Shown here: piece by piece, positions 22,372 through 35,100 of the stretch | Layout: each line of letters starts with the position of its first letter | How positions within the stretch are numbered: position 1 is the first letter of the stretch | Assembly (NCBI RefSeq): GCF_023278565.1 | Contig: NC_064680.1 | Coordinates: 4,154,001-4,218,000, forward strand | Source of the DNA: Colletotrichum lupini | Taxonomy: Eukaryota; Ascomycota; Sordariomycetes; Glomerellales; Glomerellaceae | Direction of reading: 5' to 3' | Length of the DNA: 64,000 nucleotides | Made by a program: the position numbers and the translations under genes | The notes under the pieces: model-generated | What the model saw: only the letters and a program-made list of their open reading frames with translations | Database searches by the model: none | Told to the model about the DNA's origin: nothing

Positions 22372-23161
22372 ACCCCCCACCCCCCCCCACACCCCCCCCC
22401 CCCCTCCCCCCGGTTCCCCCCCCCCCCCCCCCCCCCCCCCAAAAAAAAGCAACAACAGCCACAGCCCTCCACCAAGTAGACTTCCGCTTCCCAGGCCTCA
22501 CACCAATATCCTACACCCTCTGGGTAACCTCCATCATCCTCCTACTCATACTACACGACGACGCAGAACTCGCAGGCCTCTCCAGCATCTCCAATACTTC
22601 ACCTCCGTAACCCAAACTGCCTCCCTCGCCCTCGCCGCCGGCCCCCACGAGTCGCCATGGACCGCAACAGTCCACATCCTATGGTGGATCCCCTTCTCGC
22701 CCTCGCCCTCGCAACAATCCTCATCCTCACCTTCAACTTCATCAAAGGCCACCCGCTAGGCATTTCCGGACGACTTTCGCGCCTTCTTCGGAGGGGGATG
22801 AAAACCGAACAGGATACCATCTACTTGTGCGGGTGGGCCATGGTCTTCCTTTGGGTGAGTTCCGCTGCCCGTTTGTTTTCCTTGGATCGACTCAGAAGGG
22901 GACTTTTTGATGTTCCAGGGCGCCTACACCAACGCGGCACTCCAGCTTAGTGGGATTTTCAGATCCAGGGTCTCCAAGGTGTGGTTTACGTGCTTGGTCG
23001 GCATGTTGGTCTTGGGCTGGCTTTGGAATGTCGGGTTGACGGTGAAGTTGCTGTCTGGTAAATTAAAGTTAGGGGATGGAATACTTTCTTCTGCACTGCC
23101 GACTGATTTCAAACTTCTCAGCCGTGATCCGGAGATCAGAAATCGAAGGGAGCTGCTCTAA
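22246..23161 (+). pseudogene. broken TDT/SLAC1-type anion or organic-acid transporter
   Basis: Fragments in successive frames spell a TDT-family permease (relatives include the Mae1 malate and Ssu1 sulphite transporters). Frame 1 gives LIRTAIRDFSEQWFLIP (22246-22295), the typical FTPxWF opening of segment 1. The C tract follows. Frame 3 gives TATALHQVDFRFPGLTPIS plus segment 2. Frame 2 gives SVTQTASLALAAGPHESPW and TVHILWWIPF (22600-22690). Frame 1 gives LALALATILILTFNFIKGHP and YLCGWAMVFLW (22690-22854). An intron (GTGAGT 22855 to CCAG 22918) then leads to GAYTNAALQLSGIF and the last membrane segment, stop at 23161. Middle segments of the usual ten appear to be missing. At least two frameshifts, the C tract and an internal deletion argue that it is dead; sequence errors could explain some shifts. 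It starts about 160 bp from the transposon. Confidence 0.6.
22293..22440. repeat. near-pure C tract inside a broken transporter gene
   Basis: Roughly 148 bp consist of C with a few A, T and G interruptions. It separates the motif DFSEQWFLIP, encoded just before it, from TATALHQVDFRFPGL, encoded just after it. The minus strand would be G-rich and able to form quadruplexes. Collapsed or mis-called homopolymer in assembly is a real alternative. Confidence 0.7.
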
Positions 23162-24257
23162 TTTAAACCAGGAACCCTACACAAAACCCGAATAACTGTA
23201 TATCCAGGATTTGGCTAGGTTATGGTCTAGCTCCAATAGGTATCGCCCATGCTTGCCGTACTTTGAGAAGCCAAATCCCAAGCTTTGCTTCTCGCGTTTG
23301 CTATCACGATCAAGGCCATTTCTGAGTAGCGTCTCAGACGTAGTATCGGAGTCTTGATTCAAAAAAAAACCAAACAAATTGACCATGGCATAAGATGCTT
23401 TCTCCAGGGTTTATTCACCGGTTTAAGAATGAGACGAAAACCATAGTCCATATCTCGAAGCATCATTATAGTCTGTACTCGCTTCGAGGCCAACCAAAAC
23501 ATAGACTGCAGAACAAGACAATCAATGGCAACCCCAAATGCGTGACTGCCCCATATCTTGTATTGACGTCGGCTGTCTGTCAAAAGAACCTGTGGGGCTT
23601 TGGTGCCTCAGCCATCAGTGGACGGTACATGTAGCCTCCCCGGCACTAGACGTCTAGGAGATTCGCAGGAAAGGGTGACCTCAGTACTCGTGGAAATGAT
23701 ATAGAGCTGCGACTATGGCCGCTACAATTTTCCATCCACATCACGTTACTTGCGACTGGTATGGAACGATATCACGTAAACGTAACAAGGCCTGTTGTCT
23801 GGAAAAGAAACCTTTTTGTTAACCTTGTGTATGACTGGAGCAAAAGTAGACTTCCGCAACTCTTTTAGCATGCAAATGCAAGAGCCAAACGAACAGCATG
23901 CCGCAAATATAGAGGAGTACCAAGTCTTCCCGCCCTATAGACTCCGAATTACCCCCTCGTCCCACGTGCCAAGCCCAAACTCCGTCAAGGTAGCAAGAAT
24001 CACAGACCCAGAACTTTCCCAAATCAAATTAGGGGTATGATGCTGTCCATCTATGGCGCGGAAACCTCAAATTAACGCCTCTCAAGTGAACCCCTTATTG
24101 CTGTGCTTGCATGTTCGTTGTGTGGTGTTGTCAAATTTCAAAATAGGGAACCCCGCCGTACGGATGTATCGCTGTGCGCTGTGCGCTGTGCGGGTGTGTC
24201 GCTATGCGAGAGTGTACCAAGGCGTCTTGGTGTGGTGTTGCGGGTTCAACAAACCCT
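23162..24257. other. 1.1 kb intergenic region
   Basis: The convergent space between the broken transporter and the large F-box gene. Frames on the minus strand at 23.2-23.6 kb are short and disagree in phase; no domain was recognised. A small repeat, CTGTGCG (three copies), lies at about 24170-24195. Confidence 0.45.
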
Positions 24258-26156
24258 TTAGGGCAATGCAGCAACGCTGCCCGCCAAAAGTGCGTAGTTG
24301 GCGAGCTTGAGAGACAAGACTCGCGATCGAGGGTAATCGGGGCTGATAATCATGCGACCGTCTTTATTGAAACCAACCTCGCCGAATGACTCGCTCAACT
24401 GCTCAAACTTTGCGTTTGGCCGGACTCGATTCAGCTCTGCCAGGATGTTGTCGCTCCAGACACCGGAACACCAGCCGTCTCTCAAGACAAAGTAGGGATT
24501 CAAGGGAGGGACGGGAGAGTCTGGGACTAGTTAGCAAGGACGGAATGCAAGAAGAAGAAAAAAAGCGAGACATGACTTACCCAAGTCCACGAAGCGAATC
24601 CGCAGGTAGTCCAGAGCCTTGAGAGTCGACATGGAGTGAATGCCTGCCAACACAAGCATCTCGAACGAGTGAATAAAGTTCATGTCCTGAATTCCGCTGC
24701 CAGAATCGTGGAACTGAGGTACAGGCCGACAGCAATTCTTGACCGTTAGGTCAATCGTCTTGAGTCGTGTCGTTCTCGAATCCGATCTGATCGCCGCCAT
24801 ATTGAAGAAATTCTTGCAAACGCGGCCGGTGTAAGCCAAATGCTCCAGCGCGGGAGTTGCCTCGGCCAGCTTCGAGCAGAAGTGAACCTGGTTGGAAACC
24901 TTCATGTAGAATGGAGGGCACGTGAGCTCCCGCCGGTAGTCGCTTTCCAGGCACAAGTTGAGGTAAGTGAGATTTGTGGGTAGTTTGGGTAGAATGCTGG
25001 CCATGCTCAGGTAACTCTTCGACTTGGGCTTGCTGTAGGAGCCGTGCCACTCGTTGAGGTTGGGGAGAGCCGCGAGGAAGGCTGAGAAATCCGAGTCTTC
25101 GCGCATCAGGTTCCACTGGCCTTTGGTGACCAAGGTACGAACCGAATGAAGGGTCGGCAGATGCCAGCCAGGGGGTCGCTTATGCCAACTGTGCTGTACC
25201 TTTGGTGCCTTCTTTCTTTCCCCTCCCTCGATAGTCAGGACACAGACGTCAGGAAGAGCCATCGAGACAAAGGTGAAGGCCTCTTCGAGGCTGCAGTTGT
25301 TTGCGGGGAGTGTGTAGGTCGCGTTTGTCAATCCGTCCATTGTTACCGTGGGAAGAGCAAGAGTAGTGCTCAACGCCAACGGACCGTACTTGGGCTGGAA
25401 GACTGGGAACCAGATCTCAATGTGCTTGACGTAGTGCCGGAGGTGGTTGTGTTCGCTGAAGTACATCATGGCCAGCTCTAGCGATTCGATAGTGGCCTTT
25501 ATTTTGATGTGACGGTATAGGCGCTCTTGGATGAGGATCCTCCAGACGGGACTGACGAGAGCAAGTTCCGACAACTCCCTGCGTCGGGAATGGCGAAGTG
25601 CGGTTCCCCAACTTTTGGTCACACTCTGCATGCCTACCGAGCTCTTGGAGTTTGTGGATACTCGGTATCCGAAAAGGTGGTCGAGAATGCATTCGTGAAT
25701 TTCGGCCGGTAAGTCATTCAAATTCAGGGAGGGCGTGACCTCGGGGGTCTCGAGAGTATAGGAAGGAGTGGTGATGCCCGGGCCTCCGTAGCCGTAGGCA
25801 TCAACGTCGTCGGCCATCGGAGTGCAGCAATCCGAGTTCCGTTGATCGGGGTGTAAGAAGGGCGTGCTGCTTGGACGAGTCGGGGGCACGAATTCATTGC
25901 TCTTTGCCTGCTCGAGGGGTGGGCTTGATGGGCCGGGTGATACTGGGTTGGATGAGGTGTTGAGTATGGTTGAAAGGATGGAGGCAGAGGCTGTCATAAT
26001 CGAGGTCAACTCTTCAGTGGCGTTGGCGTTGGCATGATAGTCGTCTCGCGACTGTCGCCTATCGGTACCGGAGGGGTCTCGGTCTCGGGGGACGTTGTTC
26101 GTGACGTTGGCGTCGTCGTCGGTTGAAGGAAAGGACTGTTCGACGCAAACGGACAT
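24258..26156 (-). CDS. F-box protein with leucine-rich-like C-terminal region
   Basis: Exons 26156-24581 and 24526-24258, joined across GTAAGT..CTAG, give 614 residues. The start MSVCVEQSFPSTDDD is chosen because the open frame above it is low-complexity and lies in a leader-like region. Residues 1-160 are Ser/Pro/Asn-rich and probably disordered. An F-box-like motif, LNLNDLPAEIHECILDHLFGYR, lies near residue 170, followed by SELALVSPVWRILIQERLYRHI, the classic second half of that pattern. The rest alternates Leu-rich strands (LPNLNEWHGSY, LPTNLTYLNLCLES, TPALEHLAYTGR, LKTIDLTVKNC), as in substrate-binding regions of SCF ubiquitin ligase adaptors. An intron acceptor 6 bp further in (CCCAG) would also keep the frame. 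The substrate is unknown. Confidence 0.85.
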
Positions 26157-29100
26157 GGTCGTCGGGGTCGAAGTGGGCGATTCTTTGGGTCGAAAAACTA
26201 AGATTTTCGGAGAGGGGAGGGTTGAAGCCGTTCCTAGATCATGGCCAGACGGGCTCTCTCCAAGGGGGGGAAACGGGGGAGCGGCGGCGACGGCGGCGAT
26301 AGCGGGATTGCTGATCAAGCGGAAGGGAAAAAAGGCGAAGGGAGATTGGCTCTGGGCTGCTTTGACGATGGTGGGGGAAATGAAGTGCCAATAATTCAGA
26401 GACCCTGGATAACGCAGACCGGGGGGGTCACAACAATGCTGAGCAGCTGTTTTGGTCGGCTGGCGGCCGTATTCGTCAGGTTGGTCCCAGTGGAAAGTAG
26501 CGCTGCGCTGGGGTCTCTTCGCTTCGCCCAAGCCACTTTACGCGGTCGGTCGCGTGCGCAGCAACAGGGAAACGGCCCAATGAGTGGAAGCGCCGATAAG
26601 AAGGACGGCGGCGGGAGGAGAGGAGACGATGGAGAGGAGAGCAGAGGAGGGGGTGGAGGCCAAGGCGGAGGGAGAGAATCGTATGGCTACCTGGTAACCA
26701 GGTGGTGAGGTGGTGAGAGGGCGAGAGACAGCGATGGAGTGATTGGTGGTAGACACACACACACACAGTACGAGGTAGGTCGGGGTCCGGCCAAAGAATG
26801 GAAGTGTCGACTATTGACGACTGAGAATGCGACCTGAGGAGAGAGCCTGAGCAGATGATTTGGAGAAGAAGAGAGGGGAGCCCAGCAGTGACACGGTGAT
26901 GGAAAGAAATGGGAAGAAGTGTCGTCGATAGGTGTTCGTAGAGGTTGGACTACGGCAGAAGGTGTCGTCGTAAAAGTTCGCCTTACAAGACGGGGACAAA
27001 GAGAACAACAAAACTAAGAGGAGACAGAGGCAGAAGCAGAAGCAAAAGGTAGAATCTGGATGTGGAAGTGGAAAAAGGGTTTGTTGGTGTGTTGAATGCT
27101 GTGTGTCTGGAAATGAAACGAGTACCGGACAATTGGAAAATGGTCGAGCGGCCGGGAAGGGAAGGCAGGAAGGAAAGTGCTGCGCCTGCTGCACCTGTGC
27201 CTGCGCCTGTGTTCTGCGTTGCGTTAGGTGAGGCAGCGGTGGTGCGGGAGCGGTGCGGCTTGCGGGTACCGGTGTGGCACGGTAAGCCTAAAAGGTACTT
27301 TAGGTCTGCAAGGTGAGGACGGTCAGATAAAATAAGAATAGGGGAGGCGACCCCGATTGAGGCTTGTTGTTATGCCACCAAGGTACGCCGTAAGGTAAGG
27401 TAAAGGCAATTAATTACTGCAGTTTCGGTCTGCTGCTGCTGCTGCTGCGTTGGTGAGGCAGGCGAACTGGCGACGGGGGTGGCGTGGTTTGCTTTCGTGT
27501 TTCCGCAGGTGGACAGGCAGGTAGGCAGTGAGTTGAGTGAGGTGTGGCACAATAGAAGATTGGACGGACAGAATGTGGTAACGACTCCGTGACGAGGTCG
27601 ATAGACTGCCGGAAATACCTGACAAAATCATTTCCACTCTCGCGGAACCAGAGGAATGTACTTGCCGAATGATCAAAAAAGGTCAAGAAGGCGAGGAAAT
27701 TAATTACAGTCAATAATGAAGTGGTTTGCTTCTGATGGATGGATACTCATTCCGCAAGTTATATTTATTGGCCGAAAAGAGGGGAAAGTAACATCAACAA
27801 GACAACTTTTTCCAAGGAAGCATGACAGCACAATAAAAGATGACGGCACCAACAGGATACACGGAGCGGCAGTCGGTAGCTTATTTTCTCATTGACTGTC
27901 AGTCTCTACATATCCGCATACCTTAACTTACTGCCCCGGCCCAGACTTTCTATCAAATGCATGGATACCTATTCAACTCAAGGGACCTTATTTCAATCGA
28001 CCCTTCGAGTGCCAGGTAAATATACCAGTAAAGGCGATGTGCAAGACGGCTGGTTGCAATGGAAACACAAGGTTGAATCAAGGAATGAGGGTAAACCCTT
28101 TCCTCCTTTGCTGGATTTCTCTTTGATTCTTCTTCATTCGCGGGCACCCGGGCGACAGTTGCCGCAGTAAACAACCTTTCGAGGCCAAGAATGTACACAA
28201 TATAATAAGCCTGACAGTCTAATTACCCCCCACCTTGATGCACATCAACCGACGGGACATGCGCGTGCAAAACCATATGAATGTCCCGTTTGGCTGGCTG
28301 GCCTGACACCGAATACCACCTTCACAGCGCGTTCAACGTCAGGGTGCATTGCAGCCCAGGACGTCAGAGTCAAGACGGGCTCACTGCCCACCTCGTGGAT
28401 GAGACGTGCACAGCCGTCCCTGCGTGACGAGCTCCGAGGGGTAGAGTCAGTCCCATCGCATCGTCTTCTTAGTTGCAAGATCGGGAGTGTAAATTGAGCC
28501 ACTTTCTCGAGGTGTCTTATCGGTTGACCTTATCGCACAATCTCGGCTTATCGCTTCCCTGACAGTCACATGCCTGGTCGGGAGTCCACTTGCAAAATGC
28601 CCCAGTTCATTGCCTACTTACCTCAGCAGGTACTTACATTGAACTCAAGCAACGGAAAGACCGACGAAGTAACGACGTCGAGCCATAAGGTACATCCCAC
28701 CTTTAACCGATGCATGAACTTAGAACCTGACAACGAACTGCGGCTTCATCACGTCATGGAAGTTTTTTTTGATCAAATACCTGAATTCCCGACTTCACAG
28801 ATATTACCACGACCTTTGCCATGGACTCAAGGCAATACATACTACCGACAACGGGCTACGCCTCCATCCAGTGTTGTTATCGTACGCCGTACAGCCACGG
28901 ATGCTTGAGATGCCAACGTCACATATTAATAGACGTTTAAAATTCGTCCACAGGGCCCAGACCAAGGTTCGGCATAACGACGACACAGCTGCAATTGAGT
29001 TGCTCGGGTAGGCTTCGTCAACCTTCCACCGTTTCAACTCGTTCTACAGCAAGCATGGCTGTTGCTGCGATCAACCTATTTTCTGAGCAAGAGGTCACGC

Positions 29101-32100
29101 GGAGGCTTTGAGTCAGCTCGGGGGGTCGGCAGAGTTTAACCTTGATTCCATGTCATGGCAAGTTGCAGTTGTACCGTAAGCTTGCCACTGAGGGTTTGAT
29201 CCAGGCAACTGGCTGACCAAGCTACTACCTCGCAGATAACCGCGATCCGAGTCGTGGTCATCAGCATACTTCCCGATGACTATCAGACCGAATCCGGACC
29301 GGTCGTGTTAACAGCAATTCTCGGCAGGACTACCGACCTCAGGAATGCTGCATAGGGTACGAGAAGGGAGTGAAAGTCAATACGACAGGCCATCACGTTA
29401 TGAGCAGACGGTTGGGGAGACGTCTCTTTATCATTGCCGCAGAGCCTCGGACTGACTTTTGCAGGCTTGGCTGCAACGTCCAAGCATTTGGAATTTGAAA
29501 TCAGCTTCGACCATCGCCAAGTCTGGACGCCAACTCTCAAGCGTACCTGAGTCGAACATCGTCCCAGGCGCGGATTTTGCATTTCGCATTCTTGATTGAT
29601 CGTCCTCTCGGCGTAAACGCCCAGCAAAGTCTAACAATGTTATTGAAACGACACGTGTTGAGCCGTCGCAAGATTTTGCCGACGCCCTCATGCCAACCGC
29701 CTCAGAGCCTCTCGTTCGGATCACAGATCGCCCTGGGATGAAGCACCAGACCCTGCATTTTCGGATTGTGGAGGATAGCACGTGTCTCGACTCTTTTAAT
29801 AGCAAAAGAAAATTTGACTTTCCAAGACGCACGACGGATGAGCCGAATCCAGGGATGCGATGTCGCGGGGCTCTGCCCGGTGGGGGAGAGCCGAGACATG
29901 GCCAGTGGCCACACCCGCGCAGCCGGAATGGCGGCGGGCAACGGAGATGATTTGGTCTGGAACCTGCCGCGGAAGCAGCATCTTCACCGGCAAACGGCAA
30001 ACGGCATGGCGACCGACCAGGCCTTTGGCGGCGGCTCCGAGCTGTCGCCATATTCACGCACTGATATCGAATCACAAACATGATCTACAGCATCTGCAAA
30101 CATCGAATTGCGTAATGTGCTGCACTTTGACACCAGTACAGTGGAAATACGCCCTTACTGCGGCACTAAACGTCGGATGTGCGGTACGAGCTGCTTGCAT
30201 CCCCAGAATTCGGTAACGTTTCTCGTACTCGAACGCGCACGCAGTGATTCACTTCGAAGTTTTGTCAGCAGGATTACAATAAGCGAGGTGCAATAAGTAA
30301 TGGAAGCATCCCCGAGAGCGACGTCCCAAAAGTCTTGGCGGTGTTCGAGCAGGGGAGCATCAACATGCCTATTCAACATCTCGAGACGAACAAGCGGAGA
30401 GAGACGCGCCAACTCCGGGACACGACAGCCTGATGATGGAAGACCGATGACGACTGATGGAGTTTGGAGTATGGTCTTATTGAAACCTGCCAGGGCATCG
30501 AGAAACCCGCGCTGGTGACCATCACATTCGTGCGGTCGGAAAACACTCGTACCACAGACCGGCCCCGATAATGTTGAGGTGGTCTCAACTGTACCTGGGA
30601 CAAGCGAAAGAGAGATGTATGGACCATCTGGTACATCGCATTGTAGCCAAGTCACAATGTTGATTCGATATTGCCTGCGGCTCTGGGCAATTCGATCTAC
30701 AAACGGGCCAGCTGACAACTTGAGCCCTCCGTCAGGGATCGACAGGTATACACACACACACAACTGGGGCTAGCTGCAAGCCTAGCCAAGGAAATTTGGA
30801 AGTCACGGTCGAGATTTCAAGATTTCCGAAGCGCTGATCAATGCAAGTTGTTCCTATACCTGCTGTTCGGAAGGTGAGGAGCAGCATCCTTCGATTCGAA
30901 GACAACGGGAGCCCTACATACGCCGCGGCTCATCCTCGTGGGCCGAGTTACTGGTCCAACTTCCGACAATAACATCTCCCGGATTCCAGATTACCTTATT
31001 TCGGGTCGGGATGTCATGGTGGATACGATGAGCTCACAAAGACCGGACCCGAGTCTAGAAGCAATCGATAATTCGATATCATCGAAGCGAAGAGACAAGC
31101 GAGCGATGTTTGTCTGCAGAGTCGCATCGTGTCGGGGGATGCGCCCCTCCTCGAATTTCCAAGTTCACGGCGGTGTCGGGGGCCGAAGTGGACTGATGGA
31201 GGAGGAGCCTAGGAGGGGGCTTCGTCGAATATCGCTTACCAACATCAACAGGCCGAAAGGTCCTGAGCATCGCAGCAGTTTGACGCTTGTTGGCGGTCTG
31301 TCCCACCAGCGCATCGAAGCCAACGTTGAGCACAACCGCAGGTCCACCCTGACCTGTCAAGACTCGAGAGGACTACCACGGTCCACGGTTCACAGTCAGG
31401 CAGAGGAACAACCAGCAAATGCATGCCTGTCTACTGCCTGTCATTCAGGTCGATACAGGGCAAATAGGCTAGATGTCAGCCGTACTTTGTTATTATGGGA
31501 TGGGATGGCGGCGCAGGGGACCACGGGCGGCTGTTGAAGCAGCATTCGTCACCTCATCCGTCTTTCGCGGCGTCTCCAAGTGGCCCCTGTTCGGCCGGGG
31601 CCTCCCAGGCCAACCACGACTTGGGCGAATCTAAGACTGGCCTCATCCCTGCATGTCTCGAGACGCACGACTTGTCAAGGGCCGTCGATGTTTCATCCGT
31701 TGTCATGTCCAAGTCTACAGCCAATCAAATACGAATACAACCTCCACGCCGCGCCGTTTCAAAGTTCCCGATTGGGTCGTCACTTTTTCTGCTCGACGAT
31801 ATCCTCGTCGATGGCTTCGCCCATGGCCCACGCTGCACGCACCACGCCTTCTCTGCCTTGGTGGGGGCAGCAGTTGAACCCCCTTTCAGCCGCGCGAAAA
31901 AAAAATCAGCCCTTCGCCTCCATCATCGGCCTTGTCAATGTATACCACCCATGGACCATGGCATAATTATTGCTATCTATTAATCTATCTCAATCACAGT
32001 ACCCTCACCGCTGGGAACCTCTCGGTCACTATCCTGTCTCTAGCTTTGCCAGGTTCTTTCATCCATCGGCTCGGTTAAGACTCATTGGCAGGGACGTGCC

Positions 32101-35100
32101 AGTCATGCTCTAGGGCTGGCCACATGCAGAAGGTATCCCAAAGTATTCGTATCGAGAGTCTGAGCATTGTGACAATAACATTGAGGATCCAAGGGATTAT
32201 GATAATGGCATATTCGCGTATGACAAGGCGATCAACTGATGCGATGCAAATGAGTCTTGCACAGGCACTGATGCAGCGGGGCCAAGCCTGCCATTACTCA
32301 CGCACATTGTCGTCGACTTTAGACCGACGTTGGTTGCTATCCCTTCCAGATGGCGTGGTACGGCCAATAATTCCACAGTATCCAAACGGACGGGAAACGA
32401 AGCTGAAGCGCGCCGTCGTCAGCTATACGGTCAAAAGGAAGGTTGATAGCGTACAGAAAGCACAACGTGAGGCTGCGGAATGCCCTCCCGCATCCCGAGA
32501 AGGCCGTATCACTGTATCTTCAGCAGTCGGACTACCTAACAGTGACACTCGGTGGACCGTGTATTGTCTGCCTGTCTCCTAGGAAGGGGCTGTTTGGAGT
32601 CTCTGACTGGTTTCTAATCGCACGCTGAAAAGGCTTGGCTGTTAGACAAACCATACAATGTACAACCACGGGCAGGCAATGGTGCAGTAGTACACCACAG
32701 CCGTTGTGTGCGACTACGCGGATACAACGTTGAGTAACTCAGCCTTGGCCTTGCATAATCCTGATACGCATGCACAATAACGCAGCGCATGTCCGCCAGC
32801 AAGCCACCGCTATTCGTGTGAACATGGGATCTATGGATCCCGAGAGCGCATGGGAGATCGCTCCATTCCGAGATGGGAGGCTCCCGAGATTGAACGAACG
32901 TGCGCGGCCTTTTTGGCTCCTCTCTCGTGCGACATAGCCTAAAAGATTGGCAACGCTGTCGACGCACGCCAGATTACGAAAGACATGCGGGAAATAATTA
33001 GAGGGAGTGGACAGTGCTTTATTGAGCTAAACTCCAAGGGGAGTATCTCTCGTCTGAGTCGTCTCTCAATCTGCTCATCCTTCCAAAGCGGAGACAACCA
33101 TTCGAACTTTGAATCACCAGCAGGCACTGAGACTCTGAGACAGGCCTCCCGAACGAACTATGAATGCCACGATAGGTGTCAGAGTTCATCGCAGCCGGGC
33201 CTCCAGATTGAGTGCTAGATACCCTATCGAGCCGCGTTGGCAACGGCGGATAGAGTCGAAGCCGTCATGCGGATCGTGCGGACTGCCTCCCGCTCTCACT
33301 TTCGCCTCATTTCGGGGCAGCGGGGTGGTTTGACCTTAATCGGCCCAGCGAACGGCTCTGCCCCGGCCGACGATCTCCTTGCGGCTCGAAATGAAGTCGA
33401 CGTCGGAAGTTTACGCACGGCAAAGTTAATTTCACTACAGAACTCCAACCACGGTACTCTGTAAAGGAATGCGTCGAGTACAGCCTCGGTGGTTGTCGTC
33501 CAAAGGGGGGGGGGCTCGCTGACTTACCATTCGGTCTGGGCGCATTAACGTCGAAAATAGGGTAGAGGGCGGAGCAACCTTGCCGATCGACTCTGAGCAA
33601 GGAACCTTGCAACATCTAGGAGCTGGATATTGTGCCAGCCGGCGTCCAATAGATGAAATGTCTTGATCGTGTAGTGTAAGACATTCAACATTGAAGTGTC
33701 GAATACGAACCGATGCCACGGGTCATAGAGACGTTGCGGGCTATTGTGTCACTAGACATTACCACTTACAGATACCTACAGTATTCGTACCGTCGACAAG
33801 GCGAGACGTCCTACATGCATCCTACCTAGTTAAGCCTTGTTGCTTGTTTGGCCCCTGGGGGAGTCTCGAAGACGACCGACGCTGCACGACGGGAGATGGC
33901 CTTGGCGCGTTCCCTCTGACCTTCTTTTTTGGGTTCCTGCGACGAGAGATCGTCAAGATTTCCCACCGAATGCTGCGCTGCACTGGGCTGGGGAAAGCAA
34001 CATGTCTGACAGATGGGGTGCAGTGGTGGCAGCAGCATCAGCAGGGGGGATGAGATGTCTGAGGCTGAGGGGGGCAGACGGTGGTGTTTGCAACTCGGAC
34101 GACAACGACGACCACGGCCGGCCTGGGCTCACTCTTCTGGTCCGTTCTCCGCATTGCCCTTTCGATTCCCACGGCATGCCAAAACGATACCACAGACGTC
34201 CGTCAATCTCCCGCGACAATCCCAAGTCTAACCCCAGGCTTGGGGAGAGGGAGGGAGGGGAGGGCACGGTTTCAACGGTTTCGTGAGCTTGGGCGAAGGA
34301 CCTCCTCGAGGGTCGCATTCGACCAAACGTCACTGAAGAGACGGCGGCGTTGGAATTGTTTACGTTTCTACATGACGCCTAATCCTTTTGACGCGGCATG
34401 TACTGATGAGGATCGGCTTTGCCTCTTGCGCATTGAATGGCGATATCTACAGACTGCGAGTTCATTGTTTGACGGTGGCTAAGCAGGCCAGGATGCACAC
34501 GTTGTGTTACATTGACGTCGTCGATTAGCCAGTCGGTGTCTGTTATTTGTTGTGGGGGAGGGAGTGGAAAGCATCACGGCGCATGGCCTTTACCGTTACA
34601 CCGTGTTGGCCAAGCCGCAAGTCACGAGTGGTGAGAGGTAAGTTGAGTTATGCTCACGTCAAGATCGGGGCCTCCGTGCGTCGCCCTGACGCCCCCCGTC
34701 CCGTGCTAGGTGCCTCGGAGCAGATGGAGTTAAGGTAGGTTTGCTAATGCTCAGTCGTACCGTTGCTCGTGTACAGATGAGAGGGACAGCAAGAGAAAAG
34801 CACATGGGAGGTCAGGGATGCCAAGAAAGAGGGGACGGCACATGGCAGTCGGTAGTGACGGCGGCGACATCGTCACGATGGTTGACGAGATTAGAAAAGC
34901 TTCAGCCCCCCCCCGGGATGAGTGGGTACAAACTGGACCAGTCGATGACGGGGGACCTCACGAATAAGAGACATGATGAAGCTCGAGGGGGTGGGAAGAG
35001 GTACAGTAGGGGCAGGAGAAGAGGACTGGATGACGGGTCGACAAAGTGAAGGCTGCAGATGCAAAGCGTATCTGTACATGATGGCTGCATCCATGGGTTT

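Noticed and set aside
22164..22475. Poly-Gly (minus) and poly-Pro (plus) open frames
   Set aside because: They are produced by the C tract itself and have no biological support as proteins.
29431..30763. Two minus-strand frames of about 200 codons each
   Set aside because: No domain, no consistent introns, overlapped by similar-length frames on the other strand; treated as chance.
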